Program-made: the position numbers and the translations under genes
NCBI GenBank assembly: GCA_030627235.1
Contig: DAOUSL010000009.1
Coordinates: 1 to 42,519, forward strand
From: Thioploca sp.
GTDB lineage: Bacteria; Pseudomonadota; Gammaproteobacteria; Beggiatoales; Beggiatoaceae
Reading direction: 5' to 3'
DNA length: 42,519 nucleotides
Notes under the pieces: model-generated
Told to the model about the DNA's origin: nothing
Databases searched by the model: none
Seen by the model: only the letters and a program-made list of their open reading frames with translations
In this document: piece by piece, positions 18,051 through 27,289 of the stretch
How the letters are laid out: every line of letters begins with the position of its first letter
Numbering within the stretch: the stretch's first letter is position 1

Positions 18051-18893
18051 TTAAATAGGTATCTCATAATTAGTAACAATTGCTTCAATCATTGGGCTAC
18101 GGTTTTTTTCACTAGCTCCAACATGATAAAAATGTTCACGAGTAAGTATATTAAATTCTTTCCAAATTGATTTTATATATTTATTTTCTCGATAATCATT
18201 GTGATGCCATGTAGATAAGATAAATTTGCTTTTTGTTGTAGAAAGTTCTTCATATAAATTTTGTTCATCATTTTCATCCCAACCATTATAATAATCAACA
18301 TTCCGGTCTATATATGGAGGATCACAATAAATTATGTCATTATCATTTCCAATTTTAATTGTATTTTCAAATGATTGACATTCAAACTTGAATGATTTTA
18401 GCTTTACTAGGTTTGTTATATGTTTTATTTGATTTACAATTTTTGTAATATATGCTGGTGCAAAACGTTGAGGTTTTCGGCAAAATGGAATATTAAAACC
18501 TCCTTTTTTATTAAAGCGAATCATGCCATTAAATCCAGCTCGATTTAAAAATAGAAAATCTAATGGTTGATGTTCTTCGTTAAAACGTTCTCGTATTTCA
18601 TAATAATGTATTTCTCCTTTTTCAAGTAGTTTACTTCCTTCAATTGTTAAGTAATGTCTGACAATTTCAGAAGTAATTTCACCAAAAGCTATTGCAGAAT
18701 AAAAATTGATTAAATGTGGGTTTGTATCACATAATAAAGCATTTTTAGGGGCGATATTGAAAGCAACAACTCCAGTTCCCATAAACGGTTCAATCCATAA
18801 ACCTTCAAAATTTGTAGGAACAATACTAGCAATCCATGGAACTAATTTGGTTTTAATCCCCTGTGATTTAATTGGAGGTACGTTTACTTTCAT
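18051..18893 (-). CDS. D12-class DNA adenine (N6) methyltransferase
   Basis: The 280-residue protein transfers a methyl group from S-adenosylmethionine to adenine in DNA. Motif X is [16 protein letters not shown] (6-21) and motif I is EPFMGTGVV (35-43). The Dam-family stretch [14 protein letters not shown] follows near 115-128, then KGGFNIPF and the catalytic motif IV DPPY (191-194). The conserved middle stretch is typical of Dam, DpnM and M.EcoRV relatives; the target site cannot be read from sequence. No restriction endonuclease is recognisable next to it. It lies between rsxB and rsxC with a DUF2310 gene upstream (63-base gap), which looks like an insertion into the rsx operon, perhaps by transfer. 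Confidence 0.9.
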   Translation of the reverse strand: MKVNVPPIKSQGIKTKLVPWIASIVPTNFEGLWIEPFMGTGVVAFNIAPKNALLCDTNPHLINFYSAIAFGEITSEIVRHYLTIEGSKLLEKGEIHYYEIRERFNEEHQPLDFLFLNRAGFNGMIRFNKKGGFNIPFCRKPQRFAPAYITKIVNQIKHITNLVKLKSFKFECQSFENTIKIGNDNDIIYCDPPYIDRNVDYYNGWDENDEQNLYEELSTTKSKFILSTWHHNDYRENKYIKSIWKEFNILTREHFYHVGASEKNRSPMIEAIVTNYEIPI

Positions 18894-18956
18894 GATTTAA
18901 TTGGCTAGGTAATAAGTGCTTTAAATACTGATTACTTTAACAAATAATAGATTTAG

Positions 18957-19793
18957 TTATTTTCCCATTTTACGTTTATTGTATTCCCCAATAACAGCAT
19001 GACGTTCATCATCATATGAATCAGCAAGATGTGAAACTAAACGACAATCTTCACATTTAAAAGGAAATTGATAAAAAGCAACATCTAGGTTTATTTTTTT
19101 AGATAAATTCCAAGATTTACCACAATCTGGACATTTTCTAAGTTCTTCTTTTTTACGACGACCCCAGTATCTCATAAGATAATAATAAGTTGGAATCCCT
19201 GTGATACATTCAATATTTTTACAAATTTCCCGTCCATCTTTTGATAATTGACTAAATGGACTGGCAAGTTGTTTATAAGCAGGAATCTCAAGTTCTCCAC
19301 ATCCAATCCAAATGGAATCAAAATTTTTATAATAGCCTTGCCAAGAAAAAATTTCTGCACGATTTTCATATTCACCTAGGAGCAAGTATATTGGTATTGG
19401 TTTACCATTATCTCCACGACATAATGCTGATTCATTATCATTCATATGCGTGAACAAATAAAGAAAAGGTGAATTTTTCCAAGTTATGTCTTTTTTTGGA
19501 GCATCGTCATCAATTAGATTCCATGTTGGATTCATCCCAAAATGTTCTTTAATATTCTTTAATCGTTCAATTCCATATTTACAGTGAAATATGGATAAAT
19601 TTGCTTGGATACCTTGCATATTTATATACGCACAAAGTTTTCCTTTTTGAACAACAATAAAATATTCACCATTAGCCTGACCATTGTGATACAGTGCTGA
19701 GATATAATTATGAATCAAATCTTCAGATTTATCACTATTATGTTTTTTAACATCACCAAATATAAGTTTGTATAGGATCATTTCTGTATCCAT
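18957..19793 (-). CDS. DUF2310 family zinc-ribbon protein
   Basis: The 278-residue protein matches, from memory, DUF2310 proteins of Vibrio and Legionella. Conserved segments are IFSWQGYYKNFDSIWIGCGE, SQLSKDGREICKNIE, TGIPTYYYLMRYWGR and a C-terminal zinc ribbon formed by Cys221/Cys224 (CPDCGKSW) and Cys247/Cys250 (CEDCRLVSHLA). The family is described only as possibly nucleic-acid binding; its function is unknown. It starts 17 bases after rsxB on the same strand and precedes the adenine methyltransferase gene. That place would suit a restriction partner, but no nuclease motif is visible and the DUF2310 match argues against it. Confidence 0.75.
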   Translation of the reverse strand: MDTEMILYKLIFGDVKKHNSDKSEDLIHNYISALYHNGQANGEYFIVVQKGKLCAYINMQGIQANLSIFHCKYGIERLKNIKEHFGMNPTWNLIDDDAPKKDITWKNSPFLYLFTHMNDNESALCRGDNGKPIPIYLLLGEYENRAEIFSWQGYYKNFDSIWIGCGELEIPAYKQLASPFSQLSKDGREICKNIECITGIPTYYYLMRYWGRRKKEELRKCPDCGKSWNLSKKINLDVAFYQFPFKCEDCRLVSHLADSYDDERHAVIGEYNKRKMGK

Positions 19794-19810
19794 TAATCTT
19801 CAGCCTATGG

Positions 19811-20392
19811 TTACTTTTCATCAAGTATTTTTTTATTTTGCAACTTTTCCACTTTAACTAACGGAATCACCGGATAAGGCCATTTCCAAGTAATAGTTGT
19901 CGGCGGCACTTCCACCATAGTAATACAATCAACTGGACAAGGTGCAATACATAGCTCACAGCCAGTACATTCTTGATCAATCACAGTGTGCATCTGTTTA
20001 GCAGTCCCCAAAATAGCATCCACTGGACAAGCTTTTATACATAAAGTACAACCAATACAAGCAGATTCATCTATTATTGCTAACTGTAAAGGAGGTTCTT
20101 GATATTCACCTTCCAATGGTTTAGGTTCACGATCCAATAAATTAGCAATCGCTAACATTCCAGCTTCACCACCAGGAGGACAACGATTAATTTCCTCATT
20201 TTCAGTTACAACAGCTTCAGCATAAGGTTTACAACCTGGATAACCACATTTGCCACATTGTTGCTGAGGAAGAATTTCATCAACTTTATCAACTACAGGA
20301 TCACCTTCAATTTTAAATTTTATCGCTGCATAGCCTAATAATAAACCAAATAAGACTGCTAATGTACCAAGAGTAACAATAGTGGTTATCAT
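19811..20392 (-). CDS. rsxB: Electron transport complex subunit RsxB (RnfB)
   Basis: RsxB carries electrons through the Rsx/Rnf complex from the membrane surface. The 193-residue protein has an N-terminal membrane helix (about 5-24), then a cluster with Cys46, Cys49, Cys54 and Cys71 ([11 protein letters not shown]...RCPPGG). Two ferredoxin [4Fe-4S] motifs follow: Cys112/115/118/122 and Cys142/145/148/152. Length and spacing match E. coli RsxB (192). Its start overlaps the rsxA stop by four bases (ATGA), so the two are translationally coupled. The next gene downstream is not rsxC but a DUF2310 gene. Confidence 0.96.
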   Translation of the reverse strand: MITTIVTLGTLAVLFGLLLGYAAIKFKIEGDPVVDKVDEILPQQQCGKCGYPGCKPYAEAVVTENEEINRCPPGGEAGMLAIANLLDREPKPLEGEYQEPPLQLAIIDESACIGCTLCIKACPVDAILGTAKQMHTVIDQECTGCELCIAPCPVDCITMVEVPPTTITWKWPYPVIPLVKVEKLQNKKILDEK

Positions 20393-20970
20393 AATTTTAC
20401 TAATCCTACAAATCCCATAAATGCTATCGACATAATACCAGCAGTAATTAAAGCTATTGGAGCTCCTTTAAACGGCAATGGAACATCGGCTTGATTAATC
20501 CGTTCTCGCATAGCAGCAAACAATACCATAACCAACGAAAATCCAACTGCTGCTCCAAAACCATAAGTAGCTGATTCTATGAAGCCATGTTTTTCCTGAA
20601 CATTTAGTAAAGCAACGCCTAATACGGCACAATTAGTAGTAATCAATGGTAAAAATATTCCTAAAATTTGATATAATAATGGACTGGTTTTATGTACCAC
20701 CATTTCAGTAAATTGGACTACGACTGCAATCACTAAGATAAATGCAATGGTACGCAAAAATTCTAGTTCTAATGGTATCAATAAATATTCATTGACTAGA
20801 TAACTAGTTACGGATGATAAAGTTAACACAAATGTAGTGGCTAACCCCATTCCGATAGCGGTTTCTAATTTAGAAGACACGCTCATAAAAGGACATAATC
20901 CTAAAAACTTAACTAATACAAAGTTATTTACTAGGACAGTACTGACAAATATTAGCAGGTATTCAGTCAT
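20389..20970 (-). CDS. rsxA: Electron transport complex subunit RsxA (RnfA)
   Basis: RsxA is an integral inner-membrane subunit of the Rsx/Rnf complex. The 193-residue protein has six predicted membrane helices. It has the two conserved cysteines thought to hold an iron-sulfur centre within the membrane with RsxE: Cys26 (LGLCPF) and Cys114 (TTNCAVLG). Length equals that of E. coli RsxA (193). It is the first gene of the rsx group. The partner genes rsxD, rsxG and rsxE, which normally follow rsxC, are not in the window. Confidence 0.96.
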   Translation of the reverse strand: MTEYLLIFVSTVLVNNFVLVKFLGLCPFMSVSSKLETAIGMGLATTFVLTLSSVTSYLVNEYLLIPLELEFLRTIAFILVIAVVVQFTEMVVHKTSPLLYQILGIFLPLITTNCAVLGVALLNVQEKHGFIESATYGFGAAVGFSLVMVLFAAMRERINQADVPLPFKGAPIALITAGIMSIAFMGFVGLVKL

Positions 20971-21321
20971 ATTTTATTAATTTATAGGAAGTTGTGTTGA
21001 TAGTTTCATATTTAATAAGATTTATTTTTAGATAAAACACTAATATTTAGAATGATGTCAAATTATGAGTTTATCAACTATATATGTTAATAGTAAAAAA
21101 ATTAATCGTGGTGACTCTAATAATTTAGAAATTTTAGGATATATAGAATTAATGTGATTACTTACTACCACTTGATAAACTATATGAGGGAGGCGGTGGG
21201 ATGGAATCGCACAATTGGACTAGTTGATGGCAACTTAATAATTGTTTCACTAAGAATAGTTTATGGGCATCATGAAATCTTGGCAAAATTCCAGTATATT
21301 ACTTTGTATAACTTAAATTAA
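20971..21321. promoter_or_regulatory. Intergenic region upstream of rsxA
   Basis: These 351 bases lie between the 3' end of the lipoprotein gene and the rsxA start on the same strand, and should contain the rsx promoter. No convincing -35/-10 pair, RNA or repeat was recognised. Confidence 0.3.
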
Positions 21322-21807
21322 TTAACGAAATTTTATCATACAGTTCGTTACTCCACTGCATTCTACATGAATTTTATCTATGTTTAAGTTGACCCAATCT
21401 ATAATATCTTTGGGTAAATTAACGAATAAACTTTTCATAGAATCTAATGATTTTGATAGATTTTCAATTGCTTTTTTGATTGCTCCATCATCACATTTAC
21501 CTTCTTTTTCTATCCAATGGATAGTATTTCCGGTTAATACTATTGAACCTGAAACAATGGCGGAAACGGTTGCAATGACTACCACACCAGCAAGAATATA
21601 AAATAAGATTCCAAAATCATCGGAAATATCGAAACCTGTAAAATTAAGTGGTTTTTTTTTATTAGGTGGGAAAACTTCTAACGTCAGTTTTTTAGTAACT
21701 AAATTGCATTGCGTATTTTGTTTATCAGAAAATTTTGGATAAAAAGCACAACTTGATAAGTAAAATACGAGAGTTATAAATATAGTAGTTTTTTTAATGG
21801 TATTCAT
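21322..21807 (-). CDS. Small putative lipoprotein with a glycine/valine-rich membrane segment
   Basis: No family is recognised. The 161-residue protein has a lipoprotein signal (hydrophobic TIFITLVFYLSSC, lipobox LSSC, Cys20). A second hydrophobic segment near residues 68-92 (ILFYILAGVVVIATVSAIVS) is followed by a helical C-terminal half with four further cysteines or basic sites. A lipidated N-terminus plus an internal membrane helix is unusual, and the second segment may insert into a membrane or pack in an oligomer. It lies 169 bases downstream of the GHKL-nuclease gene on the same strand; whether they act together is unknown. Confidence 0.6.
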   Translation of the reverse strand: MNTIKKTTIFITLVFYLSSCAFYPKFSDKQNTQCNLVTKKLTLEVFPPNKKKPLNFTGFDISDDFGILFYILAGVVVIATVSAIVSGSIVLTGNTIHWIEKEGKCDDGAIKKAIENLSKSLDSMKSLFVNLPKDIIDWVNLNIDKIHVECSGVTNCMIKFR

Positions 21808-21976
21808 TGTAAAACAATAAGGTATTATTTGTAAATTATTTTTATTACTAGAGTTTCAAACGGGTAGTCAATGGAATATAGGGTTTTCATGTTTTAATAG
21901 ATTACATCTCGATTAGAAATGTATTGATGAAAAACAAATAACAGTTAATTAATGGATGATATGTACAATATATTTG

Positions 21977-23950
21977 CTACAATGTCTTAGTTTGCAGCTT
22001 TTCAACTATATCAGTTGTACTATCATTAGATAAATCATCAAGTTTAGAATTTAGCGTTTGTAATAAATAATCATTTGATAATTCAAACTCATCAAATATT
22101 GTGAACCAATCCTTGACGTAACATTTGATTTTATCGTTATAAGTTACTAATCCAAATTCTGATTTATCTTTTAGATTCTCAATTCTCTGTTTAATTTGAA
22201 CATCATCATTTGAAATTTTACGACCAACTAAGAGCAATTCAAACCGCATTTTATCACTTCCAAATGCTGGATGTTTAGATATTATTTCAGCATAATCATC
22301 AAGCTGACGAAGATGATTTTTATTTAATGAAATTCCAGGTCTTTTAATTTCAATTATTATACATTTGTAAATTTTATTGTTTTTAGAGTCAAAAGTAGGT
22401 AGTTTTCTAGCCAAAAATAAATCTACTTGTCTGTTAATTCCTTCAACACTAGCTCCTTCTGCAATATCTTCCTTTGTTATAATATCAATATCTTTAATTT
22501 CATTTCTTAAATTTTTCGCAATTTTATTAAACGTATCTTCTTCTGCACCTAAAGTAGTATATTGAGGACCAAAAAGCCAAGTATTATTCTCTATAATCTT
22601 TTGAAGATCAGGTGTTTCTGAAATTTTAGTAAATCTATTTACCATGACTTCTCGTAATTGATGTATAGCCATTTGACGTTTTTGAAGAGATTCAATAGTA
22701 CTGATTATATTCTCTAATGTTGTCTTTCTAAGATGTGAAGCAAATTTAGATAAATTATATTCACTCAAATCAAGAACACCACCTAATACTTCCAAAAGAG
22801 TATCATTTTCATTGGAAACCAATATCTTATCCAACAAATGAATTAATATTTTAGTTGGTTTAGAATTTAAGTTATTAAATATAGTTGGATCTGCAATGTA
22901 AATTTTTTTGAGTACTGATTTAGTATTTTGCTTTCTCCATTTTGCATAATCATGGTCAAAATTTAAGTAATTTGGAAAATAGTCCTTTTCATCATACTCT
23001 TCTATTTTTATATCCACATATTGTTTTAAATAATTTATATAAATATCTCTTTGAAGTAAAATTATTTTTTTAAAAACGTTCTCAATTGTTTGTGAATCTT
23101 CAATACTTTTTTGTTCAAATTCCAATGCTTCAGGATCATACTCATCAATCCATTCAGAAAATACATATGCACTAGTGAAAAAAATACTCTTATTATTAAA
23201 TGTACTTAATTCTTTTTTTATAATTTTATTATTACTATTTATCAAATAATTATACGATTTTTCTGAGCTAGGTTTATTTTTCCATAAAATAATTTTAGCA
23301 GTGAAAATATTTCCATTGATTTTAAACTTTTCTTCATAAAATTCATGTTCTGGAATCGGTATGGGTTTGTTATTTAATTTTACAACTCTATTATCATTCA
23401 GTGCTAAATACCAACCAAATTCCTTACTAAATTCTTCTATAAGTTCTTTTTCAATTGGTAGGTTATTATTTCTAAAATTAATTAATTCAACACAAGTTCC
23501 AGACTTTAATTTTTTAAGAAAATGGTGTTGCTTATCTTCATGAAGATAGTCACCAATATAATCTTTAATTGCATTACTTTCTATAGTTATTTTTGCATTA
23601 TATGTTTTTCTTTTGGTATACCAGATTGCTGTTTCACTTAATTTATGAAAGGACAATCTACCTTTTCCGTGAGAACCACGTTTATCATCATCATTTTTTT
23701 TCGAAGATTCATTAAATTTTTCGAAATTATTTTTAATATTTTTAACATCAATTCCTTCGCCATCATCAACAATAAACACACTATCTAAACCACTAAGATT
23801 ATTATGAGTTACCTTGATATTAACAATATTACAGTTAGCATCTAAACCGTTCCATATTAGTTCATAAATAGCATGTATTGGTTTGAAGTTTTTGAAATGT
23901 TTTTTAATTCCTTCGTCTGTAATCTTGGTAGAACCTTGAAATGATTCCAT
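21977..23950 (-). CDS. GHKL ATPase fused to a PD-(D/E)XK nuclease-like domain (candidate defence protein)
   Basis: The N-terminal third is a GHKL (Hsp90/MutL/histidine-kinase type) ATPase: N-box ELIWNGLDA (Glu30, Asn34, Asp37), G1 box DDGEG (62-66) and G2 box GSHGKG (92-97). A helical middle region (about 290-440) follows. The last 200 residues hold NNTWLFGPQY (Trp458), then QVDLFLAR (Asp510) and IIIEIKRPG (Glu534, Lys536). This Asp-X23-Glu-X-Lys pattern with the preceding 'W-LFG' helix resembles Shedu/DUF4263-type PD-(D/E)XK nucleases, several of which defend against phage. I infer an ATP-dependent clamp that gates a nuclease. It lies alone between nuoN and a lipoprotein gene, in an accessory-looking stretch. 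The ATPase call is strong and the nuclease call is good; the biological role is a hypothesis. Confidence 0.8.
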   Translation of the reverse strand: MESFQGSTKITDEGIKKHFKNFKPIHAIYELIWNGLDANCNIVNIKVTHNNLSGLDSVFIVDDGEGIDVKNIKNNFEKFNESSKKNDDDKRGSHGKGRLSFHKLSETAIWYTKRKTYNAKITIESNAIKDYIGDYLHEDKQHHFLKKLKSGTCVELINFRNNNLPIEKELIEEFSKEFGWYLALNDNRVVKLNNKPIPIPEHEFYEEKFKINGNIFTAKIILWKNKPSSEKSYNYLINSNNKIIKKELSTFNNKSIFFTSAYVFSEWIDEYDPEALEFEQKSIEDSQTIENVFKKIILLQRDIYINYLKQYVDIKIEEYDEKDYFPNYLNFDHDYAKWRKQNTKSVLKKIYIADPTIFNNLNSKPTKILIHLLDKILVSNENDTLLEVLGGVLDLSEYNLSKFASHLRKTTLENIISTIESLQKRQMAIHQLREVMVNRFTKISETPDLQKIIENNTWLFGPQYTTLGAEEDTFNKIAKNLRNEIKDIDIITKEDIAEGASVEGINRQVDLFLARKLPTFDSKNNKIYKCIIIEIKRPGISLNKNHLRQLDDYAEIISKHPAFGSDKMRFELLLVGRKISNDDVQIKQRIENLKDKSEFGLVTYNDKIKCYVKDWFTIFDEFELSNDYLLQTLNSKLDDLSNDSTTDIVEKLQTKTL

Positions 23951-23986
23951 AGTTTTATTTTGTACTTAAGTTCATTTATTAAAATT

Positions 23987-24013
23987 GGTGGGCAAGATAA
24001 ACCTTTACCCACC
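23987..24013. terminator. Weak hairpin after nuoN
   Basis: ggtggg (23987-23992) pairs with cccacc (24008-24013), with extra partial pairing inside, in the 72-base gap after the nuoN stop codon. It may be a terminator or a dispersed palindrome. Confidence 0.35.
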
Positions 24014-24022
24014 CTACTATAT

Positions 24023-25660
24023 TTAAATTCCCCAAGCTCCAAGGCATATAACCATCAATGTATTTGGCATCAAACCCAGCAACAATATGGTTAACGCATT
24101 GGCACTAAGAGCCACTCTTATATCAGTGCTAGCTTCAATCGGAGTTAAATCTACAGGTTTATCGAAATACATAAACTTAATAATGCGTAAGTAATAAAAC
24201 GCTCCAATAACCGCAAATAACACTGCTAAAACAGCCAACCAAATAAAGCCTGCATTGATAACTTGTGCTAATACTGCCCATTTAGCCCAAAAACCTATCA
24301 TTGGTGGTATTCCAGCCATTGATAACATTATGATTAACATTATAGCTGCATACCAAGGATTTCTTTCATTCAATCCTTTGAAATCTATAATATTTTCTGC
24401 TTCAAATCCAGTTCTACTTAGCAATATGATCATACCAAAAGCTCCTAATGTCATAATGGAATAAACCACTACATAAAACATAGAAGCCGCATAACCATCT
24501 GCATTAGCTGCAATTATTCCTAATAGTAAATAACCAACATGAGCAATGGTAGAATATGCCAACATACGTTTAATATTTTGTTGAGCAATTGCTATCACAT
24601 TACCAACTATTATTGATAAAATTGATAGCAAAATTAGCATTCCCTGCCAATCAGTATGTAAAGTTTGCATACCATCGACCAATAATCGCATCAGCATTGC
24701 AAATGCAGCAATTTTTGGAGCGCTGGCAATAAATAATGTCATTGAAGTTTGTGAACCTTGATAAACATCAGGTATCCACGAGTGAAATGGAACTGCCCCT
24801 AGTTTAAAACCTACTCCAATCACAATAAAAACTAATCCAAATACTAAAATAATATAGTTTTGTGAACCCGTCTTTAACATAGGCTGGATAATAATCATGG
24901 CTTCAGTTTCTATGTTAGCATCTATAGTTTCTGCAATTTTAGTTGCAATTGGACTATTGGTTATTCCAGCCACATGTTTTTCAACATTTTTTATTGCTAA
25001 CTCAATATCTTCAGTTTCACCGATTAACTGATTTACCGCTGTTATAGTAGTACGGTCATTAGCAATTTCAGTTATATTTTGCGATAATTTAGTTATATCT
25101 AAAGTAGTTGTAATACCATATAACATTGACATTCCGTACAACAACATTCCTGATGCCAATGCTCCCAATACAAAGTATTTCATCGCTGCTTCAGAGGCAA
25201 CTTTGGATTCACGATTCATGGCAATCATGGTATATAAAGATAAAGATAATAACTCTAAACCTAAGAAAATCATCAATAAATTATGGGCTGATACCATAAT
25301 TAACATGCCTAAAGTGGCAAATAAGCCTAATACAAAATATTCGCCCTTAAACATTTTACGATCTTGTAAATATTCACGAGAGTAAATAAAGGTAAAAAAT
25401 ACTATTAATACAATGAATAATTTCAATATGGTACTCATTGCATCAATAATAACCATGTCATTCATTGCTAATATTGGTTGGCTGGTAGAAGTAGCAATAA
25501 TCAATAAAGCCGCTCCTAGTAAAGTACCTTGGGTTAAGTGATAAGTTAAATTACGCAATTGTTTAGGCAAGTAAGCATCAATTATTAAAATAACACAAGC
25601 CATTGTTAATAATAATATTTCTGGTAGCAACCACGCTATATTTAAATCTGCAATTGTCAT
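24023..25660 (-). CDS. nuoN: NADH-quinone oxidoreductase subunit N, with a loop insertion
   Basis: NuoN is one of the antiporter-like, proton-pumping membrane subunits of respiratory complex I. The protein has the typical series of membrane helices, including LEQ-type motifs such as LLMIFLGLELLSLSLY, the ion-path segment GFKLGAVPFHSWIPDVYQG and GIPPMIGFWAKW. It is 545 residues, against about 485 in E. coli. The extra length lies mainly between about residues 195 and 268, a polar Thr/Glu/Ile-rich segment between helices. nuoN normally ends the nuo operon after nuoM, but no nuoM lies upstream here. The gene is divergent from rph across 212 bases. Confidence 0.94.
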   Translation of the reverse strand: MTIADLNIAWLLPEILLLTMACVILIIDAYLPKQLRNLTYHLTQGTLLGAALLIIATSTSQPILAMNDMVIIDAMSTILKLFIVLIVFFTFIYSREYLQDRKMFKGEYFVLGLFATLGMLIMVSAHNLLMIFLGLELLSLSLYTMIAMNRESKVASEAAMKYFVLGALASGMLLYGMSMLYGITTTLDITKLSQNITEIANDRTTITAVNQLIGETEDIELAIKNVEKHVAGITNSPIATKIAETIDANIETEAMIIIQPMLKTGSQNYIILVFGLVFIVIGVGFKLGAVPFHSWIPDVYQGSQTSMTLFIASAPKIAAFAMLMRLLVDGMQTLHTDWQGMLILLSILSIIVGNVIAIAQQNIKRMLAYSTIAHVGYLLLGIIAANADGYAASMFYVVVYSIMTLGAFGMIILLSRTGFEAENIIDFKGLNERNPWYAAIMLIIMLSMAGIPPMIGFWAKWAVLAQVINAGFIWLAVLAVLFAVIGAFYYLRIIKFMYFDKPVDLTPIEASTDIRVALSANALTILLLGLMPNTLMVICLGAWGI

Positions 25661-25872
25661 TTATGTCCTTCTATTGTTGGTTAATGTTACTGGTTAATTT
25701 TACATTAATTTGAAAATTTATCTAGTGTTTAGTTAGAAGAAAAGTGAAGACTGTATTATAACGAGTATTTGCTTAGTATGATAATCTATTTCTACAGCCT
25801 TCTTTATATTAAGGGTTATTCTATCATCTTTCTGAAAATTGAATTTTAAGATTTACCAAATGAGGATTTTTT

Positions 25873-26589
25873 ATGCGTCCAAGCGGTCGCTCTTCAAATG
25901 AGCTTCGTAAAGTTAACTTAACTCGTAATTATATTAAACATGCAGAGGGATCAGTATTAGTAGAATTTGGTAACACTAAAGTTATTTGTAATGCGAGCAT
26001 TAGTGAACGAGTACCAAGGTTTTTAAAAGATAAAAAATCTGGCTGGATCACAGCAGAATATGGAATGTTGCCTCGTTCTACCAATGAACGTATGGTACGT
26101 GAAGCTAGTCGTGGTAAGCAGGGAGGGCGTACTTTAGAAATCCAACGCTTAATTGGACGTTCTCTACGTTCGGTAGTGAATTTAGAAGCTTTAGGAGAAC
26201 GCACCATAACCATTGATTGTGATGTGATTCAGGCTGATGGAGGTACTCGTACAGCTTCAATTACTGGGGGCTATGTCGCTCTGGTTGATGCCATACAATA
26301 TTTATTAGATCAGAAAAAAATAACGAAGAATCCTATTCATGGGGCTCTTGCTGCTATATCAGTTGGTATTTATAAAGGCGTACCAATTTTAGATTTAGAT
26401 TATAGCGAAGATTCTAATGCTGAAACTGATATGAATATCGTTATGAATGATGGTTTTGCCTATATTGAAATTCAAGGTACTGCTGAAGGCCATGCTTTTC
26501 GAGCTGAAGAGTTGCAAACAATGTTAGATCTTGCTAAAGATGGAGTTAGTCAATTATTTACTAAACAACAAGCTGTTTTAGCAGAATAA
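25873..26589 (+). CDS. rph: Ribonuclease PH
   Basis: RNase PH trims the 3' end of tRNA precursors by phosphorolysis. The 238-residue protein matches the E. coli enzyme (238) and keeps MRPSGR, the RNA- and phosphate-binding stretch [31 protein letters not shown], the catalytic [16 protein letters not shown] and LDLDYSEDS. The ATG is the family start. It is divergent from nuoN, and its stop codon is one base from that of the convergent hslR gene. Confidence 0.96.
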   Translation: MRPSGRSSNELRKVNLTRNYIKHAEGSVLVEFGNTKVICNASISERVPRFLKDKKSGWITAEYGMLPRSTNERMVREASRGKQGGRTLEIQRLIGRSLRSVVNLEALGERTITIDCDVIQADGGTRTASITGGYVALVDAIQYLLDQKKITKNPIHGALAAISVGIYKGVPILDLDYSEDSNAETDMNIVMNDGFAYIEIQGTAEGHAFRAEELQTMLDLAKDGVSQLFTKQQAVLAE

Positions 26590-26590
26590 A

Positions 26591-26980
26591 TCATTCTTCA
26601 TCCGTAATTCTGATAAATTTATGAATATCACGTTGTTGTTTTTTAGTTGGTCTACCAGTACCATGTGGGCGTAATGCAGCTGCTTGACGATATAATTCTG
26701 AGTTTTTTTCTCGTTTAGCAATACTTGCTGGAGTTTCTTCATATAATAAAATAGCCTCCTTAGCAGGCCGTCGTTTATCAGATAAACCTTGTACAATTAC
26801 TGTACGTTCATAATTACCATTACGAATAGTTAATTCATCATCAATATGTATTTCTTTGGCTGGTTTAGTGCGTTGTGAATTTAGATGCACTTTACCACCA
26901 TTGATTGCAGCAGTTGCTAAACTACGGGTTTTAAAAAATCTAGCAGCCCACAACCATTTATCTAAGCGGATTTTTTGCAT
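26591..26980 (-). CDS. hslR: Heat shock protein 15 (Hsp15), ribosome-associated S4-domain protein
   Basis: Hsp15 binds 50S subunits carrying a stalled nascent chain and helps recycle them. The 129-residue protein starts with the S4 RNA-binding domain (IRLDKWLWAARFFKTRSLA, with GGKVHLN after it). It ends in a basic region with ALRPHGTGRPTKKQQRDI, typical of Hsp15. Length matches E. coli HslR (133). It is divergent from infA (87 bases apart) and convergent with rph, with a one-base gap between the two stops. Confidence 0.92.
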   Translation of the reverse strand: MQKIRLDKWLWAARFFKTRSLATAAINGGKVHLNSQRTKPAKEIHIDDELTIRNGNYERTVIVQGLSDKRRPAKEAILLYEETPASIAKREKNSELYRQAAALRPHGTGRPTKKQQRDIHKFIRITDEE

Positions 26981-27067
26981 ATATTTTAAAAAAAACGTTG
27001 ACTTTAAGTGAGTGAGTAATATAATGTCTACAGTTATCCAGAAATTTAACTTAACAAACAGAGTAAT

Positions 27068-27289
27068 ATGCCTAAAGAAGAAAGTATTGAAATGGAAGGA
27101 GTTGTAACTGAGACCCTACCTAACACAATGTTCCGCGTTAAACTAGAAAATGATCATATTGTAACAGCTCATATTTCAGGACGGATGCGTAAGCATTATA
27201 TTCGCATATTAACTGGCGATAAGGTTACAGTACAATTAACACCTTACGATTTAAATAAAGGTCGGATAACTTATCGTTCCCGACACTAA
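27068..27289 (+). CDS. infA: Translation initiation factor IF-1
   Basis: IF-1 binds the 30S A site during initiation with IF-2 and IF-3. The 73-residue protein is the standard S1/OB-fold: [32 protein letters not shown] and [12 protein letters not shown] are almost identical to E. coli IF-1. The stop codon overlaps the stop of the convergent phosphatase gene by two bases. Confidence 0.97.
   Translation: MPKEESIEMEGVVTETLPNTMFRVKLENDHIVTAHISGRMRKHYIRILTGDKVTVQLTPYDLNKGRITYRSRH

Noticed and set aside
18957-19793. Restriction endonuclease partner of the adenine methyltransferase
   Set aside because: The position suggested it, but the conserved segments and zinc ribbon fit DUF2310, and no PD-(D/E)XK, HNH or GIY-YIG motif is visible.
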